From Chlorops oryzae (Eukaryota; Arthropoda; Insecta; Diptera; Chloropidae), in NCBI GenBank assembly GCA_020466095.1, contig CM035806.1, forward strand, positions 132,668,573 through 132,732,572: a stretch of 64,000 bases of DNA. Reading direction: 5' to 3'. The notes below the pieces were generated by a model, which was not told where the DNA came from, made no database searches, and saw only the letters and a list, made by a program, of their open reading frames with translations. Below are positions 20,834 to 32,182 of the stretch, in pieces. Position 1 is the stretch's first letter. Each line of letters starts with the position of its first letter. The translations under genes were made by a program, and so were the position numbers.

Positions 20834-21734
20834 TATTTCTTCCCCATTTTTCTGATCATGAATTCCATGTTCTTTTCACACACAAAATATATCTTATATG
20901 TATTATCGTTGACGTTTTGTTTGTCGCATCGAAACACTTAAAGCGCCACTAAAAATAAAAATAATCAAAAAGAAAAAAAAAATACAAAACACAGTTAGGT
21001 TCAACACAATAGAATCAATTGTAAAAATTATTTAAAGACTTCGATGATTTCAAACCTGTGTGCGTGCAATTGATGCCATTCGGCAGCAATGCTATTGTTT
21101 TGAACAAAACTGTTTAAAAATAATGAACTTGAAAGCAAACATCGTCGACCCGACAAAAATTCGTAATTTGACTTAAATTGCTGAAATTCCAATTCGATTG
21201 AGCAGTTTTTTTTTCTTTTCTTTTCTTTTCAAGTGGCATTTTGTGGTTTTTCGTATTGTCGATACGCTATTTAAGCTACTGGTTTTAATTAAATATGCAT
21301 GTGATTTTATTTCTGTACGATTATACTTACATCCATGCATACGTTCATCGTGTGCACACATGTGTATGTATGTGCGTGAGTGCACGTCCGCTGGCATTAC
21401 CCGAAAGTGATTAATAAAAGTGATATTTCCAATGCAACAACCAAAGTACGCACTCAAAAGTTAGACAAATTTTTTTTAAGCCAGAATTTCTGTTGACCTT
21501 GCCGTTTATACATATATTTTGTATATTCAATAAAATATAATAATGTATGGAGCCCTGCAGATGGTGGTTGTGGTAAGGGGAAGGCAGGGCTTCTAGATCA
21601 ATTAAGAGGAATTTCCAATAAAATATGATGATGACCTTTTGTTTTTAAAGCGATTCTGTTGCAAGGCATCTGGGATAATGTGTTCATTGCAAATTGCCCT
21701 CATCGTCCCTCGCACTTTCTCTATAGGGGGGCAT
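20834..21734. other. Unassigned intergenic DNA
   Basis: No gene supported. TTTTCTTTTCTTTTCTTTTC lies near 21212-21232. The overlapping open frames on both strands at 21173-21457 point to low-complexity chance. Confidence 0.35.
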
Positions 21735-21950
21735 ATGATAAAACAAGATAGCGCCACTTGAGAGAGGAAACGTCACAAACTCAAAATCGCGATTCGTTGT
21801 TGTTGTTTCCCATGTTAAACCGGCTTTTTACTTTTTTGAATAGCATGGGAAACAACAACAATTTCTCGCTCAGTGACGTCACAAACTCAATTTTCGGCTC
21901 TCAAAGAAATAGCGGTGCTGAAGTGGCGCTATCTTGTTTTCTTGTATCAT
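21735..21950. mobile_element. 216-bp foldback MITE, family N
   Basis: The ends ATGATAAAACAAGATAGCGC and, inverted, ATGATACAAG + AAAACAAGATAGCGC differ only by a 5-base indel. A second inverted pair sits inside: TTGTTGTTTCCCATG and CATGGGAAACAACAA. CGTCACAAACTC also appears twice. The nested palindromes would fold the element almost completely. Confidence 0.8.
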
Positions 21951-22036
21951 GGGAGGGGGGGGGGGGGGGTCTGCACAAGAGTTTTAGCTGTCTGAAGTTC
22001 AGGTTGCACGAAATTCCTTCACACGGGCTTGCATAT

Positions 22037-22339
22037 CAGTGCTGCCAGATTTTCCGAATTCCAAGGGAAATCCAGATTTTTCGGATTCAAATAAGAATGT
22101 TTCACCGGGACATATAAATGCAGATTTTTTAAATAAATATTAGAAGTTCCTTTTTGGTTTTTTTTTCGTTCAGAGACTGCATTTATTTTTTATAGTTTTA
22201 AAATTTATTTAAGAAGAAAGGGAGAAAGGGATTGCATTGTTTTCATGCAAAAAAAAGCATTAAAATTTTCGAAGCATTTTTTGGAGAATTTTGAAAAAGT
22301 TTTGGCTTTTCAAGAAAAGTCAGTCATCTGGCAACGCTG
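22037..22339. mobile_element. CAGYGYTGCCAGAT-terminated MITE, family M
   Basis: CAGTGCTGCCAGATTTTCC at the left is matched by ATCTGGCAACGCTG at the right. Half copies or relatives with GTTGCCAGAT or CTGGCAACGCTGA occur near 5175, 25187, 28938 and 34413-34600. About 303 bp, non-coding. Confidence 0.65.
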
Positions 22340-22858
22340 ATTTGAATATACACATGTATATTTTTTATTTAATTTAATTTTTATTCAATATTTCTTTGTC
22401 ATACATATATTTAATGTAATCCCAGCGAACTATCCTGGAACCGATGAAGGGAGAAACGCAAGGAAAATCTGCTGGAAGTATTTAAATAGCGTGAATTTAA
22501 AGTCAGACCGCAAAAAAAAACGTCAAATCAAAAATCTTCGATCGAATTCACAGTGAAGCGCCGTTGAATAGAAATTTTAGAGTAGCATCAGAAAAGGATT
22601 CTTTTCGATCCAGAAACATGACCTGAAACAGACATACATATGCGTATGTTGTTGCTAGCACTTTAGAATCAATTCCTCAGATGGACAGTCATCTGACTGT
22701 GGTCCCAAAAAAAAACACTAGATTTCTTACTTTAAGTCCTGGCCCAAACTAACAGTGAATTTATTTTAATATGACCTTCCGTTTGACATTTATAGAATTC
22801 AATAGAAAATTTCAGTACCTATGAGGTTAAGATCACATTTAAATAAAGACACGCCCAC

Positions 22859-22884
22859 AAAAAAAAAAAAAAAAAAAAAAAAAA
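22859..22884. repeat. Poly(A) run
   Basis: About 26 consecutive adenines follow ACGCCCACA. This may be the tail of an unrecognised retroposed fragment, but no body is identifiable. Confidence 0.5.
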
Positions 22885-22898
22885 GGCAGCTGATTTAA

Positions 22899-22993
22899 CC
22901 CTTGTCTGCATTGGGATAATACATTCGAACAGAATTTTACGAATAGGACTGAATTTTGTGAATTCAACTGTGGCTAGTTTGGTAGTGAAAGGG
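22899..22993. mobile_element. 95-bp piggyBac-like MITE (TTAA flanks)
   Basis: TTAA|CCCTTGTCTGC and GTGAAAGGG|TTAA bound it. The TTAA duplication at 22895-22898 and 22994-22997 is exact. CCC termini with TTAA are characteristic of piggyBac-type elements. The inner terminal match is short. Confidence 0.6.
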
Positions 22994-23043
22994 TTAAATC
23001 GTATTCAAAAGTGTTAATACTTTCACTGTAGATGACAAGATAA

Positions 23044-23430
23044 TACAGTGTGTTTCTCCTTGCGGACACTCCTCTTAAGCGGACAACCCTCTTAACCCTG
23101 CTATGACCTAAAAAAAAGTTACAACTAAATGCTTTAGGGGCTATTTGGTCAACGGTGGGTTTTCCTCATGCAAAATATGTATAGTAAATATAAGAATTTG
23201 AGCTCTTTACGAAAAAGTTGATATGCCTGAAATATTATTTATTTGACTAAGTAATCTCCAGATATCGGCCTCACAAATGTTGTATTTTGGACCAAATGGT
23301 CCTAAGCCAGCAACAGGGTTAGATGGACACTTTTTGGGAATGCTCTAACTAAATATTATCAATTGTTTTCAAATAGTTTTCACTTAAGCGGACATATCTT
23401 TCGGTCCCGGAGGTATCCGCTTAACTATAT
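23044..23430. mobile_element. pogo/Tigger-like MITE, copy H3, interrupted
   Basis: TACAGTGTGTTTCTCCTTG, then GCGGACACTCCTCTTAAGCGG, starts it. CACTTAAGCGGACATATC and GTATCCGCTTAAC mark the other side. The interior is interrupted by the TTAA-flanked element at 23096-23318. The right CACTGTA end is lost. Confidence 0.65.
23096..23318. mobile_element. piggyBac-like MITE nested in H3
   Basis: TTAA (23092-23095) precedes CCCTGCTATGACC; the right end is GGTCCTAAGCCAGCAACAGGG followed by TTAG, one mismatch from TTAA. Removing the insert rejoins the H-family motif. 223 bp, no coding capacity. Confidence 0.65.
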
Positions 23431-26400
23431 CTACTTATATACTATATAATATCTATAACAGTTTTGTCAGAAAAGGCTGTTCGAGTAGTCAAAAAATAAT
23501 CATTAAATGCATCAAAATCTTTCTAGCGAAAGCAAATCCGCGCTATAACGTAATATTCTACTTCCTACAACCATTTTCTTTCAAAACAATATGTTTTGAA
23601 CAACAACAAATTATTTACATTTGGTTTTTTCATTTTCCATATTTTAAAATCATTAATTTTCAATATTTTTTCTAAATTTGATGAATTTAAACTGTAATTT
23701 ACAAGTCTTATTTTGCAATAAAGTATGTCTTTCAATGGTTCCTGGATGACAGAAAGTTTCAGTTTCTCGGAAACCATATTATGATTTCAATGCTTATCGC
23801 TATTTGTAAGTTTTCAATGAATATTTTTAAAAAAAATTTCTAAAGTTCAAAAACTCATAAATTGTTAAGAAAATTCGAAACCGTAATTACAATTGGCGAT
23901 TTAGATTCGAAATATTTTCTCCTAATGTTTAATTTGTTAATTTTCTTTTAAAAGCTAGATAATTTTCCTTTTATAATGTTAATCATATGACGTCCAATTA
24001 TTTTCATTCTTAAATGATTTGAAACCAGTTTTGTCATATATGCCCTTATAGTCAAAAATCTTCAATGCTTAAATTAAAGGAAAAACATCCGTTTTATTGT
24101 ATGCGGTAAACCATATTGGACTTCCAAATAATATGTTTTGATAAGTAATTATTAAAATTGTCAAAAAAAAATGTTCAATGTTCAAGAGTGCTCTATGGAA
24201 GTAACACTTCTGGGCGTTAAAAACTTTGGCCGTCATTTTCGGAAACAATGACTTTCAAAAATATTTTTGTTAAGTTTTTACATTGACGTTAATTTTCAAC
24301 AAAAAACTTTAACGTTAGAGCGGCTTAAATCGTTAAGTAGACCCTACAGGTGATAAGAAAATTTCGCCTGATTCGAGTTGGCCAAAAACATAGTATTTTC
24401 AATTTTTGTTAAGTCTTAAATCGATTTTCCACCCATGTATTTGCAACAGCCACTGTTCTTTCCCATAAAATTATTCGCCATTGTGTATTAAACAAACCCT
24501 TTTCGTTTGTATTTCGGTAGTGGCAGGATTAAACCATAGTTGGACTTGACCAATTTAAATGTTTGCTAAGTCGTTTTCAAATGAGTCAACACAAAAACAT
24601 GGTTTCATGCAACGAGGCCTCACTGCAGTTCTCTTCTCGATTAAAATTTTGGCCATTGTCGCATTGAAAACTACGCGTCGTTTCGGCTCATTGCACTTCA
24701 AAGTCGTAAGCGAACCTTAATATATGCAAATGATTTTTTTTTTTTTAAACTAACAAATCAATATTGAGGGACTTTTGAACGATTTTGCTTTTAACGATTT
24801 TTCTATTGTGCTCTTCCGAGTGTTGAATTTCAGTTGTTCGGCAGGTGCGTATGAAAAAAGAAGCTCTATTTTTTCGGCTATCGGCGGCGTCGCTCTACAT
24901 GTTCAAGAATATTTTCTGTTTTTAACCTATTCGGTTTGCGAAAATTTCAAAAGAAAATTTTGAAAGTCAAAACAAAAAAAAAAAAAAAAGTAATCGATAA
25001 ATCGAAAAATTGACAAATCGACAAACGTTCCTTTCGTGTGACGTAAGATAAAAAAAAATTGGGTAAATAAATTAATTAAAAATTAGAAAACAGTTCAGGA
25101 ATAAATTCTAAAATCTACGTGTAAGTGCCCGTATGCCAAAGAGTTGCTTGCTGTGCCCATGCCCATCATCCATCAGCAGTGCTGCCAGTATTTTGTGCGT
25201 CAGTTTTCCCTCGGATATTTAATTTTTTCAAATCTCCAATTTTTCTGTTTTTTATATGGCTATGAAAAATCCCTCTTAAGCATGTGAAACAACCTTTTTA
25301 AAATTTTTTAAATTCAACCGAAAAAATTCTTCAATCTTCAATCACTGATCATCAGTCGTAGGAATTGATGTGATGTTCGATATGGATGGATGACACACAA
25401 TCGAATTCACGTTAATTAATGGAAAATTCTTTCTATATATAAATACATGATCTTTTCACATCCGTTTCCGTATATTGGAACAATCAAAAAGTACCGCATT
25501 GGGAAATTATGAAATACCCCTTCGATTAATCATCGCATCGCTTACCATCTCATTGTTTTTTTTTTCTTCTTCTTCTTGCTTTTTTAACATAAGACTCAGC
25601 CAATGGTGACGACGCGTAACTTTATCAAATTTGTAACCAGAGTATCAGAAATTCTTGGGCGCATAAAAGGCCCTGCAATGATCGCAATTTTGCTATGGCG
25701 AAATTCGACGCAAAACGATTCTAAAGGTCACAGCTGTTCTAAGCAGAAATGGGGTGATTTCATTGCTTAACTGTTATAAAAAGATCCCATAATTATAAAT
25801 CCTTGAGAATCACATCCTGTTTGTTTTAAACATTATGAGCTTAAACCTCAAAAAAAAAAAAAAAAAAAAATTAATTGTTGACGGTGGAAAGTATGCTATC
25901 AAAAATTCGTTAAGAACTTCAAAATTATTTTCAAAAAAGAAAGAAAGAATGAATCGCTCAATCCATTTTAGCCCAGCCTGATTTCCTCGAACGAAAAATA
26001 TATCAAAATTCAAATTATGAAGCTTATTCCCATATCGATTCGTGGGCGTTCATGAGATAAAGGAAAATATTAAATTTGAATTTTCGAAAAATGAATAAAT
26101 AATTTATTTCCGTTTCCCACGCATTAAAATAATTTCAATTTAAAATAATTTTTTTTTTTTTTTTAAATACCGAAAAGCATATTAAATTGCTCTTATTAAA
26201 TAAATTTATATGTCAATAAAGCACTTAAGATGGCCAGCAACGCGTCTGTTACCCACTTGCGGTCGTAGCCAAAGTCGTCCAGCCAGCCACTTGATTTCGT
26301 TTAATTAATAGTCAAGTTCAAGATTTTAATTATTCTTCGTTAAGCAATTTTATGCGATGCTGAACCGAGGCGAGCTAAGCCGAGCTGAGCTGAGCTGAGG

Positions 26401-27868
26401 TGAGGTGAGTTGAGCGGAGGGAAGCTGATATTCTACAAAGCTAGAGCATGAGAACATCAAATGACCAGGTGTGCATCCGAAAGTACCTATGTATGTATGT
26501 ACATATCGGGAAGATCTGAGCAGAATTCGATAATTGACATACAGCCGCAATAAGAATCTATGTTTACAGATAAGTTCAAAGTAATAGTTGTGCGAATATC
26601 AGGGAATGCCAGAATGCATTAGAAATATCACCCTTTGAGGAGAGGTTTCTGAAGAGTTACTTATTAGGGAAAATTAAGGGTCGTGGGTATATTTTGACTT
26701 CAACTTCTTATTCAGCACACCAAAAAAACGTAGGGTGGGATAGATAATTCCTTTTTTTTCATGTATTCAAGAAAATTCACAGTATGGTGTGTGCTGGGGG
26801 CGGAATCTGGGGGTGATGGTTGAAATCTGACTTCAGATTCGTGCTTACTAAACATAAAAAAATAAATAAAAAAGAAAAAACGTAGAGTTTAGAACTTTTT
26901 TTGTTAAAAATGAAACAAAATTTCTGGAAAAGCTCATTAATAGCTTTTAAGCGAATGGTGAAATCAAAAAATGATCTAAGCATCGTTGATAGGGAATTTT
27001 AATACCCTAAATCTTATAGCTAAGAACTTCAAATCGGTTAAGTATGTCCGGAGATATTGGGAATTTACCAACCATACTTTTTTTCAAAATTCAAAGAACA
27101 GAAAACAGCCTATATCTCGACAACTGTTCTACTTAAAAATTATCTGACTACATATTTGGATTTAACAGAAAATTTTACTTAAGAAATGAACGTCAGTTGG
27201 TGCAGGTTAGATTTTTCGTAAACTAGTGTTAAGTATTAGCGCGAAAGCTCCGAAAAGGGAAAAGTTTCTTTTCTGGCTCTTATGGTTTGCTGAGGTGGGA
27301 ATCCAGCAAACATTTAGAGTCCTAAATGAGTCCATTTATGAATCTCTATTTGTAGCGTGAACGCCCATAATGAGCGCATTTAAGAGACATGTAGATCGTG
27401 TTTCCCTTCTTGCGTAGGTCGTCCTATATGAGTCCAAAATTATATACCGAAGGAGCCGATATTAGAGTCATATACAATGACTCCTTCCGCACTCATATTT
27501 CAGGCAAAACACGTCAAATGTACTTTTACCCGCCTGAAAAAAGCTTTTCTCTCCGATGTAAATGAAATTTGGTGGAGCTGTTAAGATTGATGAGTATAAT
27601 AAATGTGCGAAATAACGGTACATTCTATTAATAGGGTGCCGAGATACAGGGTGTCAAAGCTAGTGATTTATTTGCGTAGAGCATACATATTTTGTTGCAT
27701 TATTGCGAGGCTAAAGAAATGTTCATGGAAAGTTTTTTTTTTTGTGTTTCTTAAAGAAAATTTTCGGAACTTTTCGAAAAAAGTAATTGAAAAATCTTTT
27801 TATAACGGCAAATGAGAAGATTTTTGTATTTCAGTTTTCATTCGCGACTTTCTACCAGAGACCCTATT
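23431..27868. other. Long AT-rich gene-poor stretch
   Basis: I find no supportable exon in 4.4 kb. A GAGCT-type pentamer run lies at about 26366-26421. A possible CAGCAGTGCTGCCAG half-element is at 25180. Homopolymer A/T runs occur at 24974-24990, 25846-25871 and 26148-26164. CAGGGTGTCAAAG near 27651 resembles a mariner-type terminus but has no partner. Confidence 0.4.
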
Positions 27869-28255
27869 TATACCCCACACACTCTGTGTCGAGGGTATAG
27901 TGCGTTTGTGTGGTTGTGTGTAACACCCAGAACCAGTCGAGATAGACCATATAAAAGTATATATAGAAATGATCAGCGTCACCAGGACATTCGATTTAGA
28001 CATGTCCGTCTGTCCGTCTGTCTGCATACAGTTATCTTCTCGAAGGAGTTGAGCTATCTTCACAAAATTTGGTATGCGTGCGCACGGCGACATGAGTAAG
28101 AACAGGTTCGAGAATGGATCCGATCGGACCATTTTTAGGGGTACCTCCAGTACTAGGGTCTGTCACAAAAATCTCAAAACTGCCTCAAAATCTGACTTTT
28201 TCGAAATATTTGAATGAATTCGAGCGTATATTTAAGCCTCCGTTTCGAATTCAAA
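27869..28255 (+). mobile_element. DINE-1-like family A, copy 2, 5' part only
   Basis: It starts TATACCCCACACACTCTGTG and continues through AACACCCAGAACCAGTCGAG, GATCAGCGTCACCAGGA and TGTCCGTCTGTCCGTCTG to CCTCCGTTTCGAATTC. It ends abruptly at the ACAAGTAAGAAAG terminus of a family B-type element, so the family A 3' half with its GTCAGGC hairpin is absent. Confidence 0.85.
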
Positions 28256-28913
28256 ACAAGTAAGAAAGCTAAAGTCGGTCAAGCCCGACTTTGAAATACC
28301 CAGCGTCCCGACATTAAGAGCGCACTATGTTTTGCTTCTCTATTTGTGGGCGTGGCAGTGGGAGGGCCACATAAATTATTTCCCTACACCTTTCATTCGC
28401 CTTGGTCAACCTATGTTGCGAATTTGAAGCTTCTACGCCTTTTACTTCACAAGTTACGATAAGCCCTTATTTGTGGGCTTATTTGTGGGCGTGAGTCACG
28501 GAGGGCGGCGTCCATTTTTTTCCAGGATATGTCCCTTTTCGTAGTTTACCAGTACACCAAATATCAATGGAATGTGTTGAGTGGTTCGCAAGTTACAAAC
28601 ATTTTACTGAAAACACATTATATTCATTTGTGGGCGTGGCAGTGGGCGGATGTCTCCCATTTTTACTTAGGATCATACTCGGATCCCGATATACCTGTGT
28701 GCCAAATTTCGACTTGATTGGTCCAGCCGTTTCGGAGGAGATCCGACCACGGACGGACGGACAGACGGACAGTCATCGCTAAATCGAATCTCCTGGTGAC
28801 GCTGATCATTTCTATATACATTTTGTATGGTCTAGCTTGACTGGTTCTGGGTGTTACACACAACCACACAAACGCAATATACCCACCCTCGACTCAGAGA
28901 GGTGTCGGGTACA
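28256..28913 (-). mobile_element. Chimeric DINE-1-like element (family B 3' part, family A 5' part)
   Basis: From 28256 to about 28760 the sequence is family B in reverse: AAAGTCGGTCAAGCCCGACTT hairpin region, CCACGCCCAC blocks complemented, CGTTTCGGAGGAGATCCGACC. After the GGACGGACGGACAGACGGACA run it becomes family A: AAATCGAATCTCCTGGTGACG, CTGACTGGTTCTGGGTG-like and GTCGGGTACA at the end. The switch falls in the tandem CGGACGGA tract shared by both families. Confidence 0.85.
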
Positions 28914-30020
28914 AAAATAGCACTTAAAAAAAAAGTAATCTGGCAACGCTGATAAAAGCTTAAGGATTTGAAGGTATAAATCTGAGCAGAGGGATTGCGT
29001 ACCATATACACACATGCTTCGATATCGGAGGAAGGGTATGTGTAACATTTTCCTATTCGGTTGTGCACAGCTGTATAGTGTATTAGTTGGTGTTACTAAT
29101 CGGCAGCAGATGCACTTTGATTTCTTTTTGTGGGCACGAGTTAAATGGGTTTAATTATCAAGTTTTTGCATAAATACTTTTCAAATCGTTTCAAACCGAG
29201 TCTAATGAACATTAAACGCAAGCACTTTCGCAATTAATCTAGACGAGCAGGGCTAAAAATAATTGCACTTGTTTTCAGCATTTAGACGAGTTGCTGATGG
29301 AAAAGAAAACGAGATGGAAATGAAATGGAATTATTTATTTAAATGAATTCTTCACGGCAGAGCGAAATGGAACAAGTTTCTCGGAAGATTTCTATTTTGT
29401 GTTGGGTTTTTTTTTTTTTTTTTTGGTTTTGAAAGCAAAAACAATAAATAATATTAAATGAAGCAAATTTACAAAATTTCACAATTCATCATTAGACAAA
29501 GAGTTGAGACACTTGAGACACATTTTGAAGCTGATCGGCTGCGCGACGATCGGTTGCTAATTGGAATATCTATATAGGAGCATATACATATGTATGTACA
29601 TATGCTTGTGTTGAAGTCAAAAGCGGAATATTTTGAACTAAATTTAAACCAAATTCGATTAAATTACAAAAGCAATTGAAATTAATTATCGGAGAGAATC
29701 TGATAAGGAACGCAGAAATGCGTTCATTGACACTTTTGGTCGTTGTACGGTCTCAGCCTTTGGAGGTATTTTAAAATGCATAAAATGAATCTTTTGCTTT
29801 TGGGATGTCGAAAAGAGAGTAAACTTTTGGTCAATATATTTATTTCTATATATATTTGTTTGATTTTAAATAGAGAGAAACGAAAGCAATCCCTAAACAG
29901 AAAGTGTTACACGTATACACTAGTGTACAAGATTTAGGATTTTCGCGTGTCCTTAGTGAAATACGCTATAAGTCCTTTGATTCTCAACCGATTTGGACAA
30001 AATAAAATTTCCTAGGTATA
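28914..30020. other. Unassigned intergenic DNA
   Basis: It starts with AATCTGGCAACGCTGAT (28931-28947), a family M half-terminus. Otherwise AT-rich, with no supportable exon. Confidence 0.35.
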
Positions 30021-31074
30021 GGGCTCAACGCTGTTAAAGTAAATTGAAAGGAAGTAATGAGCTCATTCTTTTGAAGAAAGGAAATCAGAGTTGAAATTTC
30101 GATAACAGGTCGATAGAAATATAGAAAATGTATGACTTAAATGCAACCCAGTGAGTCCGATTACTTGTAATTAGCGTATGCGTTCAAGTAGCGTAAGTAA
30201 GCCAAAGTACTTCTTTGTTTTTATACCCAGCGTAAGCGGGAAATATTAGTTTTGTGCAAATCTTGTAACAGGGAGAATTAAGCTCCGGATATATAAAATA
30301 TATATAGAAATGATCAGGATCAAAAACTGAATCGATTTAGACATGTCCGTCTGTCCGTCCGTCCGTGGTCGGATCTCCTCCGAAACGGCTGAACCAATGA
30401 AGTCGAAATTTGGCACACATGTATATCGGGGTCCGAGTATGATCCTAAGTTAAAATGGGAGACATCCGCCCACTGCCACGCCCACAAATGAATTTATTGT
30501 GTTTTCAATAAAATGCTTGTAACTTGCGAACCACTCAACACATTCCATTGATATTTGGTGTGCTGGTAAACTACGAAAAGGGACATATCCTGGCAAAAAA
30601 TGGACGCCGCCCTCCTCGAGCCACGCCCACAAATAAGCCCAAAAATAAGGGCTTATGTATCGTAATATCGAGTAAACTGTGAGAATCGCCTGCACATAGT
30701 TAAACAAGTGCGTAGAAGCTTCAAATTCGCAACATAGGTTCACCAAGGCGAATGAAAGGTGTAGGAAAAATTGTTTTATGGGCCCGCCCACTGCCACGCC
30801 CACAAATAAAGATTTTTCGTAACTTCCGAAGTAAAAGGCGTAGAAGCTTCAAATTCGCAACATAGGTTCACCAAGGCGAATGAAAGGTGTAGGGAAATAA
30901 TTTATGTGGCCCTCCCACTGCCACGCCCACAAATAGAGAAGCAAAACATAGTGCGCTCATAATGTCGGGACGCTGGATATTTCAAAGTCGGGCTTGACCG
31001 ACTTTAGCTTTCTTACTTGTTTCTACATGTGTTCGGTATAGGAAATTTTCTTGCTGCTTTAGAGCGTAGAGCCC
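30021..31074. mobile_element. Family F TIR element, copy 1, interrupted by family B
   Basis: GGGCTCAACGCTGTTAAAG begins it; TTTAGAGCGTAGAGCCC ends it. Excluding the nested element at 30222-31020, its sequence matches the complete copy at 61086-61340 in opposite orientation, including AATGAGCTC, GTCGATAGAAATATAG-like, TTACTTGTAATTAGCGTATG and CAAGTAGCGTAAGTAAGCC. Confidence 0.85.
30222..31020 (+). mobile_element. DINE-1-like family B, copy 3, full length
   Basis: It runs from TATACCCAGCGTAAGCGGG through GATCAGGATCAAAAACTGA, GTCCGTCTGTCCGTCCG, GGTCGGATCTCCTCCGAAAC and repeated CCACTGCCACGCCCAC to the hairpin AAAGTCGGGCTTGACCGACT and CTTTCTTACTTGT. This is the best reference copy at 799 bp. It sits inside family F without target-site duplication, between Ts. 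Confidence 0.9.
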
Positions 31075-31135
31075 TTATGTAAATAAATAAAACGACAATT
31101 CTTCATACGAAACACAAAAAAAAATTGATAAAAAA

Positions 31136-32182
31136 ACAAGTAAGGGTGTTATAGTCAGGCGAGCCTGACAATAAAATACCCGACACAGACACACATGTTT
31201 AAATAATTTTTGAACCACGCTCAAAAAACAGGACCACTAAGTAAGAATATTCAAGAGGTTTTAAAGGCCATTAGGGGCCCCATATACGACTTTTGTTAAA
31301 TTTCTCTATGAAAACCGCCCCCTTTTGCCACGCCCACTTTTCCAATTTTTTTAAATTCGAAACGGAGGCTTAAATATACGCTCCATTTCTAAATTTCATT
31401 CAAATATTTTGAAAAAGTCAGATTTTGAGGCAGTTTCGGGATTTTTGTGACAGACCCTAGTACTGGAGGTACCCTTAAGAATGGACCGACCAAAGAAATT
31501 TTTCGGGAGGATGTTTATGGCTACAAAAGAAGCATAAGTGCCCAATTTCAAGTACCATTTGAATTTCGGGTGTAGGAGACAATTTTCTAAAAAATCCCTT
31601 CTGCCACGCCCAATTTTCTAATTTTTTGAAATCATATTATTTGCCTTTAAAAATGTTTGAATGTCAAATTTCATCAAAATATCTTAAAAAACTTCGATTT
31701 TAGAGCAGTTTTTGTGATTTTCATAACAGACCCTAGTACTGGAGGTACCCCTAAAAATGGTCCGATCGGGTCCATTCTCGAACTTGTTCTTACTCATGTC
31801 GCCGTGAGCACGCATACCAAATTTCGTCAAGGTAGCTCAACTCCTTCGATAAAAAAACTGTACTGTAACTGTAATAATCAATATCGAGGGACTGAAAAAA
31901 GAAAAACAGATTGTGAGAGAGAGAGAGGGAGCGAGAGAGATAAAGATAGACATATCGACGTAGAGGGAGATAGATAGATCTGGAGTGGGATAGAGAGTGA
32001 TAGAGAGATAGAGAGAGATATAGCGCGCGAGAGAGAGAGAGAGAGAGCGATAGAGAGGGAGAGAGAGAGCGAGAGAGAGAGAGAGAGAGAGAGAGGCAGA
32101 CGGACAGACATATCTCGTTCTGGGTGTTACACACAACCGCACAAACGCAATAATACCATCGACACAGATTGCGTCGGGTATA
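31136..32182 (-). mobile_element. DINE-1-like family A, copy 3, with purine expansion
   Basis: It begins ACAAGTAAGGGTGTTATAG with hairpin GTCAGGCGAGCCTGAC and ends GCGTCGGGTATA. The block normally holding GGACGGCCATGGCTAAATCG through the GATCATT region is replaced by a GAGA tract (about 31911-32098). Two GCCACGCCCA-containing half-units are present, so this is a long copy. The Ser/Leu-rich open frames on the minus strand are the complement of the GAGA tract. Confidence 0.85.
31911..32098. repeat. (GA)n microsatellite inside family A
   Basis: About 190 bases are almost entirely GA with occasional T and C interruptions. It falls exactly at the CAGACGGA tandem core of the element, and CAGACGGACAGACA resumes after it. 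Confidence 0.85.
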
